64,000 nt of DNA from JAGNKE01 sp964583335 (GCA_964583335.1 CAZOVG010000007.1:113593-177592), one strand, 5' to 3'. Shown: positions 44,415 to 54,383, counted from the first letter of the stretch. Numbers and translations are program-made. Notes: generated by a model not told the origin, from the letters alone.

Positions 44415-47102
44415 TCACGTCAGGGTCATACTGGGGTAGACGGCCTTGCGGCTGCGCTCGATCTGGTCCTTCATCATCGCGCCCAGCTCCGCCGGGGTCA
44501 CGGGATCGGCCGCCAGCAGATCGTCCAGACTGTCCATACCCTCGCGCACGTCCTTGTCCTCCAGACCCGCCGAGCGCTTGAGCGTCTCGAACCAGCTGCG
44601 GCGCGAATCCTCTTTCCCGTCCAGCAGGTAGGCAATCAGGATCAACCCCTCAAGGTTGGTTATCGTCTCGCGGCTCAGCCCCACCTGATCCAGCGCCTCG
44701 TCCAGATGGAATTTATATGTCTGCGCGTCGCCGCCGTTTAGCCGCGCATTCTCTTCGATGGCCGTGTCCAGCGCCATGCGGATATCCGGGTTGACCCGCA
44801 ACTCCGCCCCCAGATTGTGCGAGGACAGGGCGGTGTAGCCCAGAATGTCGAGATCGACGGAATTGACCACGTTGCGCGCCGCCAGCATGACGCCCCCGGC
44901 CTGAACGTGCTCGTCCGCGAAGATCACATGCTCGCCCTCTCCGAACACGCTGTAATCGTAGTACGGCTGGGAGGTGAGGCGCTCAAGCGTGCCCGCCGTC
45001 GTGCGGGTCGCGCGGTCGCTGGCCAGCGCCATCAAGGGGCGGTCGGCGGCGAAGCCGATTTGCAGATCTGGGTGCCGGGTCTTCATCGCGGCGTTGAGGC
45101 GCTTCGTCAGCTCCTCCGTATAGGCCATGACCATGAAATTGATATTGACCCCGGGCCGCGTGTGGTCCTTCACGGGGTTGGCGATATGAACCGTCACGGG
45201 CGCCTTCGCGCCGTCCGCGCCCAGCTTCTGCGCCACGTCGTCCGCGATCTTCTCGACGACCGCGTCAGTCAGCCAGGCATCGGTCACCGAACGGGCCGCC
45301 AGCATGCGGATTTCGTCGGGCGCGGTCTTCCGCCACGGGTCGAACTGCCCGTCTAGAAACTTGCCGCGCTTGGCCAGGTGCCGCCACTCCAGAAGCCGCT
45401 CCTCGGCGGAGTCCTCGACATAAAGACTGCGCTCGACAACGGGCACCTCGGTCTCGAAATTGTCGGTGACGATCTGGAACGGTTCGCCCGCCTGAAAGGG
45501 ACGGCGGTGCTCGAACACATGGCCCTTTTTCTCGGCGATGACCCTCAGGAGCGACGCCTTGTGCGTATTGTAAAACTGGTCGAGCCGCCCCATCACGTCC
45601 CCGGTCAGCGTGCCGAGGAACTCGTCCTCCACCAGCGCCGCATCAAGAATTTGCATCCCCGCGCCGTTATCGTATTTGGCGATAGGCCGACCCGACGCCG
45701 GATCGAGGAAGGTGATCTCGTGCATGACCGAGGCGATCTTGTCGAAATTCGGGATCTGCGCGGCCAGATCTTCGTCGGTCGGTGCCAAAGCCGTTTTGCC
45801 GTCGGTCGATTTATGGAAGATTTCAAGGATCGCGCGAACATTGCGGATCTCCATCTTGCCCTTGTCCAATTCCACCCGCGCCTCGACGGGCTTCGTGCGG
45901 TCCGCCGAGCGGCCGTCCAGTATTTTGACCTTGATGTTCTTGCCCGCGCCGTGAATAAGCAGCGAGGCGACTTGCCGCGCCGACTCCCTGTGCCCCTGGA
46001 TCATTTCGGTCTCAAGGCTTTCGCGTAACGTGTCGACACCGGGGATGCCCTCGCCCAGTGCACGTTCGACGATCCGGCGCTGCGCCTCGTCAAAAGGCGT
46101 ATGGACGTACAGAAGACTGAGCGATGATCCTTTTTCGGTCAGGGCAGCGACATGGTGCGGGTGGATGATGCTCGTGCTATCCACGAACACGTTGGGGAGG
46201 TTGTCGCTTTCGGCCAGTGAGACGATCGTGGACCATTGCTTGCGCTTGATCATGTTGAGTTCGTCTTCTGTGATCCGCCCGTAAAGCTTGCGGTGATCGG
46301 GATCCGACAGATCGCCCTCACCGTTCATCGTCAGCGGGTCCAGAACCAGCGGACGGAAAATATCCTTGTTAACGCGGATGTAGGTTTGCTCGCTCTCGTT
46401 CAAAAGGCCGAGCGTCCGGCGGCTGAGCTGGGTCTTACCCGCGCCTTGCCCGCCGCTGACGTGAATATGCTTATGCGGTTTGTTCCGGGGATCGGGAATT
46501 TCCTCCAAGCCGGGCTCGCCCATAATGATCAGGGAATCGATCGCGCTGTCCACGTGCCTCTGGACGATCGAATTGGCCTCACGGTTGTAGAAGAACGACA
46601 CAGCGAGTTCATGCGTCAGCCGCCGCGTGTCCGCCTCGTCGAATTCGCACATGCCGAGATCCTGACGCAGCGCGATCAGGCGGCGGATCTGATGAACCGT
46701 GTCGTAGACCTCGAGCGGCACATCGGGCCGGACCGCCCCGTCGAATTCCTGCTCCACGGCCTTGGCGACGTCGCTGAGCATTCGGGTGTAATAGGGGGTG
46801 AGTTCCTCATTGACGATATCGATATTCTCAACGCTGAACTCTCGAACTTTTTGGGCAACTTTAAGAAAATGAGCGTCATCATCGATTTTAAATCCGAAGG
46901 GGACGAGTGCCGCGACCCATTGTGAAACCAGCCGCTCGGGTTTGAGGCGAATCAAGTCGGGCACGTCCAGCCCGCTGGCTTGGTGCATCTGAGCCATAAG
47001 TTTGAAATCGACAGGTTCGAGCGTGTTCTCGGGCCGGAAAATCGTATACTTTCCCTGATCCTGAACTGCTTCATCGAACAAAGACGCCAGCGCATAGGCC
47101 AT
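44415..47102 (-). CDS. Large P-loop (zeta-toxin-like) kinase with phosphoribosyltransferase-like C-terminal region
   Basis: An 895-aa soluble protein. Residues 1-205 are a helical region of unknown type. Residues 210-400 form a P-loop domain: Walker A GGQGAGKT (217-224), YIRVNKDIFRPLV (241-253), NVFVDSTSIIHPHHV (304-318) and LLYVHTPFDEAQRRIVERA (330-348), an order that recalls zeta-toxin/UDP-sugar kinases. Near residues 726-746, VIFADEHVQAGGVMLAARN resembles the PRPP-binding loop of phosphoribosyltransferases (hydrophobic strand, two acids, small residues with GG). A helical tail follows. There is no signal peptide. A tiny gene follows with overlap; dnaE is divergent. Activity and substrate are unknown. 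Confidence 0.85.
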   Translation of the reverse strand: MAYALASLFDEAVQDQGKYTIFRPENTLEPVDFKLMAQMHQASGLDVPDLIRLKPERLVSQWVAALVPFGFKIDDDAHFLKVAQKVREFSVENIDIVNEELTPYYTRMLSDVAKAVEQEFDGAVRPDVPLEVYDTVHQIRRLIALRQDLGMCEFDEADTRRLTHELAVSFFYNREANSIVQRHVDSAIDSLIIMGEPGLEEIPDPRNKPHKHIHVSGGQGAGKTQLSRRTLGLLNESEQTYIRVNKDIFRPLVLDPLTMNGEGDLSDPDHRKLYGRITEDELNMIKRKQWSTIVSLAESDNLPNVFVDSTSIIHPHHVAALTEKGSSLSLLYVHTPFDEAQRRIVERALGEGIPGVDTLRESLETEMIQGHRESARQVASLLIHGAGKNIKVKILDGRSADRTKPVEARVELDKGKMEIRNVRAILEIFHKSTDGKTALAPTDEDLAAQIPNFDKIASVMHEITFLDPASGRPIAKYDNGAGMQILDAALVEDEFLGTLTGDVMGRLDQFYNTHKASLLRVIAEKKGHVFEHRRPFQAGEPFQIVTDNFETEVPVVERSLYVEDSAEERLLEWRHLAKRGKFLDGQFDPWRKTAPDEIRMLAARSVTDAWLTDAVVEKIADDVAQKLGADGAKAPVTVHIANPVKDHTRPGVNINFMVMAYTEELTKRLNAAMKTRHPDLQIGFAADRPLMALASDRATRTTAGTLERLTSQPYYDYSVFGEGEHVIFADEHVQAGGVMLAARNVVNSVDLDILGYTALSSHNLGAELRVNPDIRMALDTAIEENARLNGGDAQTYKFHLDEALDQVGLSRETITNLEGLILIAYLLDGKEDSRRSWFETLKRSAGLEDKDVREGMDSLDDLLAADPVTPAELGAMMKDQIERSRKAVYPSMTLT

Positions 47103-47408
47103 GACGAACCGTGCTACCCTTGATAAATCACCCTAAAAACCCAAATCCGCCCGGGTCCGACACGGGACGCAGGCTCTAAAAATCTCAAAAATGGCGGGTT
47201 AAGTGATTGATAAACAGTCTATTCCCGCTTTTATAATTTTCCCTATTATATACATCAGCCCCGCAAAATTCCACAGAATTCCGGGAAGAAACGCCCCGAA
47301 CGGCCAGAAAATGCTTCTGTGTCCGGGCCGCATCCGATAGCATGAAACGGCATCAGAAATCATAAGCCAGCGGGCCGCATCGGGCGGTTGCGCGGCCATG
47401 CGAGACCC
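47103..47408. other. 306-bp divergent intergenic region
   Basis: This separates the minus-strand kinase-like gene from plus-strand dnaE. It holds promoter-like AT-rich sequence in the middle (47200-47260) and GC-rich sequence on either side. I see no LexA box, tRNA or small gene with a convincing ribosome site. Confidence 0.6.
47207..47237 (+). promoter_or_regulatory. Possible dnaE promoter
   Basis: TTGATA (47207-47212) and a consensus TATAAT (47232-47237) are separated by 19 bp, longer than ideal. They lie about 170 bp before the dnaE start. Confidence 0.35.
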
Positions 47409-50400
47409 ATGACGGAACCCGGATTCATTCACCTGCACGTCCACTCGGCCTATTCTCTGGCCGAGGGCGCGATTCCGGTCAAGGATCTGGTCAAAAAATG
47501 CGTGGCCGCCGGGATGCCCGCCGTCGCTGTGACCGATACGAACAACCTCTTCGGCGCGATGGAGTTCGCCACCGAGGCCGCCAAGGCCGGGCTGCAGCCC
47601 ATCATCGGCGTGCAGCTCACGGTCGGCGCGAACGGGGAGCAGATTGTGTTGCTCGTGCAGAGCGAGGCCGGATACCGCAACCTCTCCAAACTGGTCAGCG
47701 AGTCCTACATGAAGGCCGGGGAAAACCGCGCTTTCGAGGTCACGCCCCAGCGGATCGCGCAATATAACGAGGGGCTGATCTGCCTGACGGGCGGCTTGGC
47801 CGGGGAGGTCGCGCAGGCGCTGCTGCATCACCGCGCGCAGGAGGCCGAGGCGGCGCTTCTGCACCTCAAGGGCATATTCGGGGACCGCCTCTATGTGGAG
47901 TTGCAGCGTCACGGTTGGCCCGACGAGGATGCGGTCGAGGAGGCCCTGATCGAACTGGCCTATAAACACGATATCCCTCTGGTCGCCACAAACGACTGCT
48001 ACTTCGGCGAGCGCGACGCCTATGAGGCGCATGACGCGCTGCTCTGCATCGCCGAGGGCCGCTACATCAGCGAAGCAAACCGCCGCAAGGTCACGCCGGA
48101 GCACTCTTTCAAATCCTCCCGGGAGATGGAGAAACTCTTCGCCGACCTGCCCGAGGCGGTAGCGAACACGCAAGTCATCGCCCGTCGCTGCTCGTTTTTG
48201 CTCAAACCCGCCAAGCCCGTCCTTCCCGCTTTCCCCAGCGAGGCCGGCCGCACGGAGGAGGAGGAGCTTAAGGAGCAATCCAAGGCCGGGCTCGAATGGC
48301 GGCTGGATAAATTCGTCTTTGAACCCGGCGACACGGCGGAGCAGCGCGAGGAAAAGGCCAAGCCCTACCGCGAGCGTCTGGATTTTGAACTGAACACCAT
48401 CAACGCGATGGGCTTTCCCGGATACTTCCTGATCGTCTCTGATTTCATCCGCTGGGCGAAGGATAACAAAATTCCCGTCGGGCCGGGCCGGGGATCGGGC
48501 GCGGGCTCGGTCGTCGCGTGGGCGCTCAAGATCACCGACCTTGACCCACTCGCGCTGGGCTTGCTGTTCGAGCGCTTTCTGAACCCCGAGCGCGTCTCCA
48601 TGCCGGACTTCGACGTGGACTTTTGCCAGGACCGCCGCGACGAGGTGATCCGTTATGTGCAGGAACGCTATGGTTATGATCGTGTAGCGCAGATCATCAC
48701 CTTCGGAAAATTACAGGCCCGCGCCGTTGTGCGCGACGTGGGCCGCGTCTTGCAAATTCCGTACGGTCAGGTGGACCGCATCGCCAAGCTGATCCCGAAT
48801 AACCCCGCCAATCCGGTGACTCTGGCGCAGGCGTTGTTACAGGATCAGGAATTACGCAACGAGCGCAACCGTGACGACACGCAAAGAAAGCTGATCGACA
48901 TCGCCTTGCAGCTCGAAGGCCTTTACCGCCATGCCTCTACGCACGCGGCGGGCGTGGTCATCGCCGACCGCCCGCTCGACGAGCTTGTCCCGCTCTACCG
49001 CGATCCGCGCTCCGATATGCCGGTCACGCAGTTCAACATGAAATCGGCGGAGACGGCGGGCCTCATCAAGTTCGACTTTCTCGGCCTCAAGACCATGACG
49101 GTGATCCAGCGCACGCTGGATATGCTGGAGGCGAAGGGGCAGGGGATCGGGATGCTCGACATCCCCCTAGACGATGAAAAATCCTACGCGCTGATGTCGG
49201 CGGGCGATACGGTCGGCGTGTTCCAGCTTGAAAGCGCGGGCATGCGCGACACGCTGCGCAAGGTCAAGCCCAACCGCTTCGAGGACATCATCGCGCTCGT
49301 CTCCCTCTACCGCCCCGGCCCGATGGACAATATCCCGAAATACATCAGCGTGAAGGAGCAGCGCGAGGAACCGGATTACCTTCACCCCATTCTGCGCCCG
49401 TATCTTGAGGAAACCTACGGCATTATGATCTATCAGGAACAGGTCATGCAGGCCGCCCAGTCTCTGGCAGGGTATTCGCTGGGCGGAGCCGACCTCCTGC
49501 GCCGCGCGATGGGAAAAAAGATCAAGGAGGAAATGGACGACCAGCGCGATATGTTCCTCAAGGGCGCGAAGGAAAGCCACAACGTAAACGCCGATCAGGC
49601 CAGTTTTATCTTCGAGCAGATCGCCAAGTTCGCGGGCTACGGCTTCAACAAGTCGCACGCCGCCGCCTATGCACTGATCGCCTACTGGACGGCCTGGCTC
49701 AAGGCCAATCATCCGCTGGAGTTCATGGCCGCGTCCATGACTTACGATAAGGGCAACACCGACAAGCTCGCCTTGTTCAAACAGGATCTCGACCGCATGG
49801 GCCTGCGGCTTCTCCCGCCCGACATCAATCGCTCCCAAGCCGATTTTTCCGTTGAGGAGGGTGCTGTCAGGTACGCTCTGTCTGCGCTCAAGGGTGTAGG
49901 CGAACACGCGATGGAGGCGCTGGCCGCAGAGCGAAAAAAGGGCGGCCCATTTAAGTCGCTGGAAGACTTCGCCAAGCGCATAGACCCCAAGACCATGAAC
50001 CGGAGGCAGCTTGAGCAGATGGCCGCCGCCGGCGTGTTCGACTCCTTGAACCCCGATCGTGCGCAGGTCGGCGCAGGCACGGAAGCCATCCTGCGTTATG
50101 CGCAATCCTTGCAGGAAGAACGCGCGTCCGGGCAGGTCAGCCTGTTCGGCGATGCAGGCGGCGAGGGGGCGCTCGGCATGCCCGCCCTGCCGGACGTACC
50201 CCGCTGGACGCCGCTCGAACAACTCGGCCACGAATTCGCTGCTGTGGGGTTTTATCTCTCCGCCCACCCGCTGGATTCCCGCCGCGCCCAACTGGAGCGG
50301 ATGAACATCCTCCCCATCGCCGAGGTCGAGCGCCAGATGCGCGACAAACCCGCCCTGCGCGTCAAGATGGCGGGCGTTTTGCTCAAAAAACAGGAAAAAA

Positions 50401-50837
50401 TCTCACAAAAGGGCAACCGCTATGCCTTTTTACAGCTTTCCGACCCTACGGGCGTGTTCGAGGTCACGGTCTTTTCCGACACACTGCATGCGACCCGCGA
50501 GTTTCTGGAGCCGGGGCAGGCGCTCCTGCTGACCCTTAACGCCGAACAGAAGGAGGACCAGCTCCGCCTGACCGCCGAGGGGCTGGAGCGGCTGGAAAAG
50601 ATTCTGGAAAGCCGGATCAGCGACATTTCCATCCATCTCGATTCCGCCGCCGCCCTGCCGAAGATCAAGCAGTTTCTGGATATTGAAGGCTCAGGCGTTT
50701 CCCACATCCGTCTTCATGTCGCGCTGGATCAGGGCCGCATGGCGGTGATCCAACTGCCGGGACGCTGGTCGCTCAGTGCCCAGGCCCGCGACATCATCCG
50801 CACCCAAAAAGGCGTGAAATCGGTGGCAGAAAGCTAA
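47409..50837 (+). CDS. dnaE: DNA polymerase III subunit alpha
   Basis: Replicative polymerase catalytic subunit, 1142 aa from the ATG at 47409. The PHP domain opens with FIHLHVHSAYSLAEGAIP. The polymerase active site PDFDVDF is at about residue 398, and GRGSGAGSVVAW precedes it. Helix-hairpin-helix and OB domains follow, ending near the C-terminal VKSVAES. This is the DnaE1-type main polymerase by length. An upstream in-frame TTG (47388) is less likely as start. Confidence 0.97.
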   Translation: MTEPGFIHLHVHSAYSLAEGAIPVKDLVKKCVAAGMPAVAVTDTNNLFGAMEFATEAAKAGLQPIIGVQLTVGANGEQIVLLVQSEAGYRNLSKLVSESYMKAGENRAFEVTPQRIAQYNEGLICLTGGLAGEVAQALLHHRAQEAEAALLHLKGIFGDRLYVELQRHGWPDEDAVEEALIELAYKHDIPLVATNDCYFGERDAYEAHDALLCIAEGRYISEANRRKVTPEHSFKSSREMEKLFADLPEAVANTQVIARRCSFLLKPAKPVLPAFPSEAGRTEEEELKEQSKAGLEWRLDKFVFEPGDTAEQREEKAKPYRERLDFELNTINAMGFPGYFLIVSDFIRWAKDNKIPVGPGRGSGAGSVVAWALKITDLDPLALGLLFERFLNPERVSMPDFDVDFCQDRRDEVIRYVQERYGYDRVAQIITFGKLQARAVVRDVGRVLQIPYGQVDRIAKLIPNNPANPVTLAQALLQDQELRNERNRDDTQRKLIDIALQLEGLYRHASTHAAGVVIADRPLDELVPLYRDPRSDMPVTQFNMKSAETAGLIKFDFLGLKTMTVIQRTLDMLEAKGQGIGMLDIPLDDEKSYALMSAGDTVGVFQLESAGMRDTLRKVKPNRFEDIIALVSLYRPGPMDNIPKYISVKEQREEPDYLHPILRPYLEETYGIMIYQEQVMQAAQSLAGYSLGGADLLRRAMGKKIKEEMDDQRDMFLKGAKESHNVNADQASFIFEQIAKFAGYGFNKSHAAAYALIAYWTAWLKANHPLEFMAASMTYDKGNTDKLALFKQDLDRMGLRLLPPDINRSQADFSVEEGAVRYALSALKGVGEHAMEALAAERKKGGPFKSLEDFAKRIDPKTMNRRQLEQMAAAGVFDSLNPDRAQVGAGTEAILRYAQSLQEERASGQVSLFGDAGGEGALGMPALPDVPRWTPLEQLGHEFAAVGFYLSAHPLDSRRAQLERMNILPIAEVERQMRDKPALRVKMAGVLLKKQEKISQKGNRYAFLQLSDPTGVFEVTVFSDTLHATREFLEPGQALLLTLNAEQKEDQLRLTAEGLERLEKILESRISDISIHLDSAAALPKIKQFLDIEGSGVSHIRLHVALDQGRMAVIQLPGRWSLSAQARDIIRTQKGVKSVAES

Positions 50838-51030
50838 AACCCTCGCCAAAACAACCCCTAAACCCCTCGTTTTTGCTTGCAAAACCCCTTTTGACCCTGT
50901 AAAACCCCGGCAACGTAAATTCACATGCGGGTTTTGGGTTCCCCCTTACAATAAGGTCAGGCGCCCGTCCGGTGTAGCCAAAAGGCTATGCACAGCCCGC
51001 AGAGGTATAACCGGTAAAGGAGATATAATT

Positions 51031-51897
51031 ATGGCATTACCTGAATTCACTATGCGTCAGCTTCTGGAAGCAGGCATTCACTTCGGTCACCACACCCGTC
51101 GCTGGAACCCCAAAATGCGCCCGTTCATTTTCGGCGTGCGGAACGGCGTTCACATCATCGACCTGCAGCAGACCCAGCCCATGCTGGCCACCTCGCTCAA
51201 GGCGATGCGCGACATCGTGGCCAACGGCGGACGTGTTCTTTTCGTCGGCACCAAGAAACAGGCTCAGGAGCCGATCGCCGAAGCCGCCAAGCGTTGCGGC
51301 CAGTACTACGTCAACCACCGCTGGCTGGGTGGCATGCTTACCAACTGGAAGACGATCTCAACCTCCATCAACCTTCTGCGCGACCTTGACGACAAGCTGA
51401 ACGGCGACCTCGCGGGCTTCACCAAGAAGGAAATCCTGATGATGACGCGCCAGCGCGACAAGCTGAACCTCTCCATCGGCGGGATCCGCGAGATGGGCGG
51501 CCAGCCGGACGCGATCTTCGTGATCGACACGATCAAGGAGCGCATCGCCATTCAGGAAGCCAACTGCCTCGGCATTCCCGTTTTCGCGATCGTGGACAGC
51601 AACGCCGAACCCGATGGCGTGGATTACGTCATTCCGGGCAACGACGACGCCCTGCGCGCCATCGACCTGTTCTGCGAACTGTTCACCGGCGCGATCCTTG
51701 ACGGTCTGCAGGCTGAGCAATCCTCCTCCGGCCGCGATTTCGGCGCATCTTCCGACGTGAAGGATATGGCCGAAGGCAAAGGCCGTGGACGCAAGGGAAG
51801 AGGCAAAGCAGGCGGCGGTTCTGAAGAATCCGCAGCACCCGCAGAAGGCGAGCCCTCAGCCGCTGCAGAAGATGCCAAAAAGGCAGCCTCTGCCTAA
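51031..51897 (+). CDS. rpsB: Small ribosomal subunit protein uS2
   Basis: 30S ribosomal protein, 288 aa. MRQLLEAGIHFGHHTRRWNP and the NHRWLGGMLTNWKTI region are conserved. A C-terminal extension of about 50 residues is Gly/Arg/Lys-rich and then Ala/Glu-rich (GRKGRGKAGG and AAEDAKKAASA), longer than in E. coli, as in many alphaproteobacteria. The ribosome site AAAGGAG is strong. It begins the rpsB-tsf-pyrH-frr series. Confidence 0.97.
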   Translation: MALPEFTMRQLLEAGIHFGHHTRRWNPKMRPFIFGVRNGVHIIDLQQTQPMLATSLKAMRDIVANGGRVLFVGTKKQAQEPIAEAAKRCGQYYVNHRWLGGMLTNWKTISTSINLLRDLDDKLNGDLAGFTKKEILMMTRQRDKLNLSIGGIREMGGQPDAIFVIDTIKERIAIQEANCLGIPVFAIVDSNAEPDGVDYVIPGNDDALRAIDLFCELFTGAILDGLQAEQSSSGRDFGASSDVKDMAEGKGRGRKGRGKAGGGSEESAAPAEGEPSAAAEDAKKAASA

Positions 51898-51920
51898 GAG
51901 AGGCTTTTAAAGAATCAGGG

Positions 51921-51947
51921 GCGGGACGGAAAGATCGACCGTCCCGC
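51921..51947 (+). terminator. Strong hairpin between rpsB and tsf
   Basis: GCGGGACGG (51921-51929) and CCGTCCCGC (51939-51947) form a perfect 9-bp stem around a nine-base loop, followed by TTACTC rather than a T-run. It is more likely a processing or partial attenuation site than a full terminator. Confidence 0.5.
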
Positions 51948-51980
51948 TTACTCAACACAGAAGAAATGAAGGAAATCGAC

Positions 51981-52880
51981 ATGGCTCAGATTACAGCAGC
52001 GCTCGTAAAGCAGCTCAGGGAAATCACCGGCGCAGGCATGATGGACGCCAAAAAGGCGCTTGAGGAAAACAACGGCGACATCGAGGCCGCGAACGACTGG
52101 CTCCGTAAAAAGGGTATCGCCAAGGCCGCCAAAAAATCCTCCCGCTCCGCCTCCGACGGTCTGGTCGCGATCGCGGTGCAGGGCAACAAGGGCGCGGTCA
52201 TCGAACTGAACTCCGAAACCGACTTCGTGGCCCGGAACGAGGAATTCCAGGGCTTCGTGAAAAAGGTCGCGCAGGCCGCTCTGGGCGTCTCGTCGCTTGA
52301 CGAACTCAAGGCCGCCAAACTTGAGGGCGGCAAGTCCGTCGAGGAGAGCCTCACCGACCTGATCGCCAAAATCGGCGAGAACATGACCCTCCGCCGCTTT
52401 CAGTCGGTCAGCGTTCCCAAAGGCACCGTCATCGCCTACATGCACAGCGAACTGGCCCCCAACCTCGGCAAGATCGGCGTTCTGATCGGCCTTGAAACCG
52501 AAGCCGATGCTGCCGCCCTGCAAGGCGTAGGCAAGCAGATCGCCATGCACGTCGCCGCCGCCAATCCGGAATCTCTGGATCAGGCCAGCATCGACCCCGC
52601 GAAGCTGCAGCGCGAAAGAGACATCTTCAGCGAGCAGGCCCGCGCCAGCGGCAAGCCCGAAGAAATTATTGCTAAAATGGTCGATGGCCGTATCCGCAAA
52701 TACTTCGAGGAAGTTTGCCTGCTGGAGCAGATCTTCGTGATCGATCAGGAGCGCAAGATCTCCAAGGTCGTCGCCGACGCCGCCAAAGAAGCCGGCAAGG
52801 ACATCAAGCTGACCGGCTTCGTGCGCCTCCAACTCGGCGAGGGCGTTGCAAAGGCCGAAGAAGAAAATCTGGCGGCCTGA
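51981..52880 (+). CDS. tsf: Elongation factor Ts
   Basis: Guanine nucleotide exchange factor for EF-Tu, 299 aa. I use the ATG at 51981 (AAGGAAA upstream), since the family begins MAQITAALVKQLREITGAGM; the open frame starts five codons earlier. The EF-Tu contact motif ELNSETDFVARNEEF (about residues 75-89) is intact. It follows rpsB as usual. Confidence 0.97.
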   Translation: MAQITAALVKQLREITGAGMMDAKKALEENNGDIEAANDWLRKKGIAKAAKKSSRSASDGLVAIAVQGNKGAVIELNSETDFVARNEEFQGFVKKVAQAALGVSSLDELKAAKLEGGKSVEESLTDLIAKIGENMTLRRFQSVSVPKGTVIAYMHSELAPNLGKIGVLIGLETEADAAALQGVGKQIAMHVAAANPESLDQASIDPAKLQRERDIFSEQARASGKPEEIIAKMVDGRIRKYFEEVCLLEQIFVIDQERKISKVVADAAKEAGKDIKLTGFVRLQLGEGVAKAEEENLAA

Positions 52881-52928
52881 TTGAGGCCCGCCTAATTTTT
52901 TAAATGCCGCAAAGGCATAAAACAAAAG

Positions 52929-52953
52929 TGCCGCGTTGCAACCCGACGCGGCA
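52929..52953 (+). terminator. Hairpin between tsf and pyrH
   Basis: TGCCGCGT (52929-52936) pairs with ACGCGGCA (52946-52953). A smaller stem, ATGCC/GGCAT, lies at 52904-52918. The T-run is poor, so termination may be partial. Confidence 0.45.
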
Positions 52954-53005
52954 TTCCCTATATTAAAGCACGATACGAAACGGGTTCACGCAAAGAGATA
53001 AGGCC

Positions 53006-53761
53006 ATGGCTATGACGGCGGAAAAGGGAAGTGCTGATGTTCAATCTGCGCTGAAATACAAGCGTGTAATGCTCAAAATGTCCGGCGAGGTCCTTATGGG
53101 GCCTCAGGAATACGGCATGGACCCCGAAACCGTCGCCCGCGTCGCGCGCGACATCAAGGAAGTCGTGGATATGGGCATCGAGGTCTGCGTCGTCGTCGGC
53201 GCGGGCAACATCTTTCGCGGCGTCTCCGGCGCAGCGCAGGGCATGGATCGCACGACCGCCGACTACATGGGCATGCTGGGCATCGTCATTAACGCGCTGG
53301 CGCTCCAGAACGCCCTGGAACGCCTGAACGTCGATACGCGTGTACAATCCGCGATCCGTATGGACTCCATCTGCGAACCCTATATCCGCCGCCGCGCTCT
53401 GCGCCACATGGAAAAGGGCCGCGTGGTCATCTTCGCCGCCGGAACAGGAAATCCGTATTTCACGACCGACACGGCGGCCACGCTCCGCGCTTCGGAAATG
53501 GATTGCGACGCGATCTTCAAGGGAACCAAGGTGGACGGAATCTACACCGCCGACCCGAAAACCCACCCCGACGCCAAGCGGTTTGACCGGGTATCATACA
53601 TCGAAGTGCTGACCCGCGATTTGCGCGTGATGGACTCCACCGCCATATCGTTGGCGCGTGAAAATAACATACCGATTATCGTTTTCTCAGTGCGCGAAGA
53701 GGGGAACTTCGCACAGGTCGTCCAATCGAAGGGTAAATATACCGTCGTAACGAACGCCTGA
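53006..53761 (+). CDS. pyrH: UMP kinase
   Basis: Phosphorylates UMP to UDP; hexameric amino-acid-kinase-fold enzyme, 251 aa. YKRVMLKMSGEVLMG, VVVGAGNIFRGV and GTGNPYFTTDTAATLRASEM are the family motifs. The first about 12 residues are an N-terminal extension; an ATG two codons in is also possible. It lies between tsf and frr, the standard order. Confidence 0.97.
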   Translation: MAMTAEKGSADVQSALKYKRVMLKMSGEVLMGPQEYGMDPETVARVARDIKEVVDMGIEVCVVVGAGNIFRGVSGAAQGMDRTTADYMGMLGIVINALALQNALERLNVDTRVQSAIRMDSICEPYIRRRALRHMEKGRVVIFAAGTGNPYFTTDTAATLRASEMDCDAIFKGTKVDGIYTADPKTHPDAKRFDRVSYIEVLTRDLRVMDSTAISLARENNIPIIVFSVREEGNFAQVVQSKGKYTVVTNA

Positions 53762-53811
53762 ACGCCCATCGCGCCGGGAAGTCTGTGAACACTGTTGAGG
53801 GAGAGTAAACC

Positions 53812-54366
53812 ATGTCTTTCGATAAAACCGATATCCAGCGCCGCATGAACGGCGCCGTTGAAATTCTGAGCAAGGAATTTGCCGGCCTGCGCACGGGCCG
53901 CGCCTCCGTCAGCCTGCTTGATCCGATCACCGTCGAAGTCTACGGAACCCGCATGCCCATCAACCAGATCGGGACCGTCAACGTGCCCGAGCCGCGCCTG
54001 ATCAGCGTACAGGTCTGGGACAACGCCAACGTCCGCGCCGTCGAAAAGGCGATCCGCGAGTCCGGGCTGGGCCTCAACCCGCAGATCGAGGGCACGACCC
54101 TGCGCCTTCCCATCCCCGACCTGAACGAGGAACGCCGCACCGAACTCTCCAAGATCGCCGGAAAATACGCCGAAGCGGCCCGCGTCTCGGTCCGCAATGT
54201 TCGCCGTGACGGCATGGATGCTCTGAAAAAAATGGAAAAAGACGGCCAGATGTCCGAGGACGAACAAAAGAAAAAATCCGAGGACGTCCAGAAAATGACC
54301 GACGAGACGATTAAAAAAATCGACAAGCTTCTGGCCGACAAAGAAAAAGAAATTATGACCGTCTAG
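53812..54366 (+). CDS. frr: Ribosome recycling factor
   Basis: Splits post-termination ribosomes together with EF-G. It has the standard 184 aa. RTGRASVSLLDPITVEVYG and LPIPDLNEERRTELSKIA are typical, and the C-terminal helix bundle is Lys/Glu-rich. The ribosome site GAGGGAG lies before the ATG. Confidence 0.97.
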   Translation: MSFDKTDIQRRMNGAVEILSKEFAGLRTGRASVSLLDPITVEVYGTRMPINQIGTVNVPEPRLISVQVWDNANVRAVEKAIRESGLGLNPQIEGTTLRLPIPDLNEERRTELSKIAGKYAEAARVSVRNVRRDGMDALKKMEKDGQMSEDEQKKKSEDVQKMTDETIKKIDKLLADKEKEIMTV

Positions 54367-54383
54367 GTCCTGCACGCACGCAC

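Noticed and set aside
47199..48278. 359-codon minus-strand frame over the dnaE start
   Set aside because: It overlaps the well-supported PHP domain of dnaE and shows no protein-like pattern.
50838..51030. Repeated AAAACCCC-like strings before rpsB
   Set aside because: Short irregular repeats with uneven spacing, neither a CRISPR nor an iteron array; probably just the rpsB leader.
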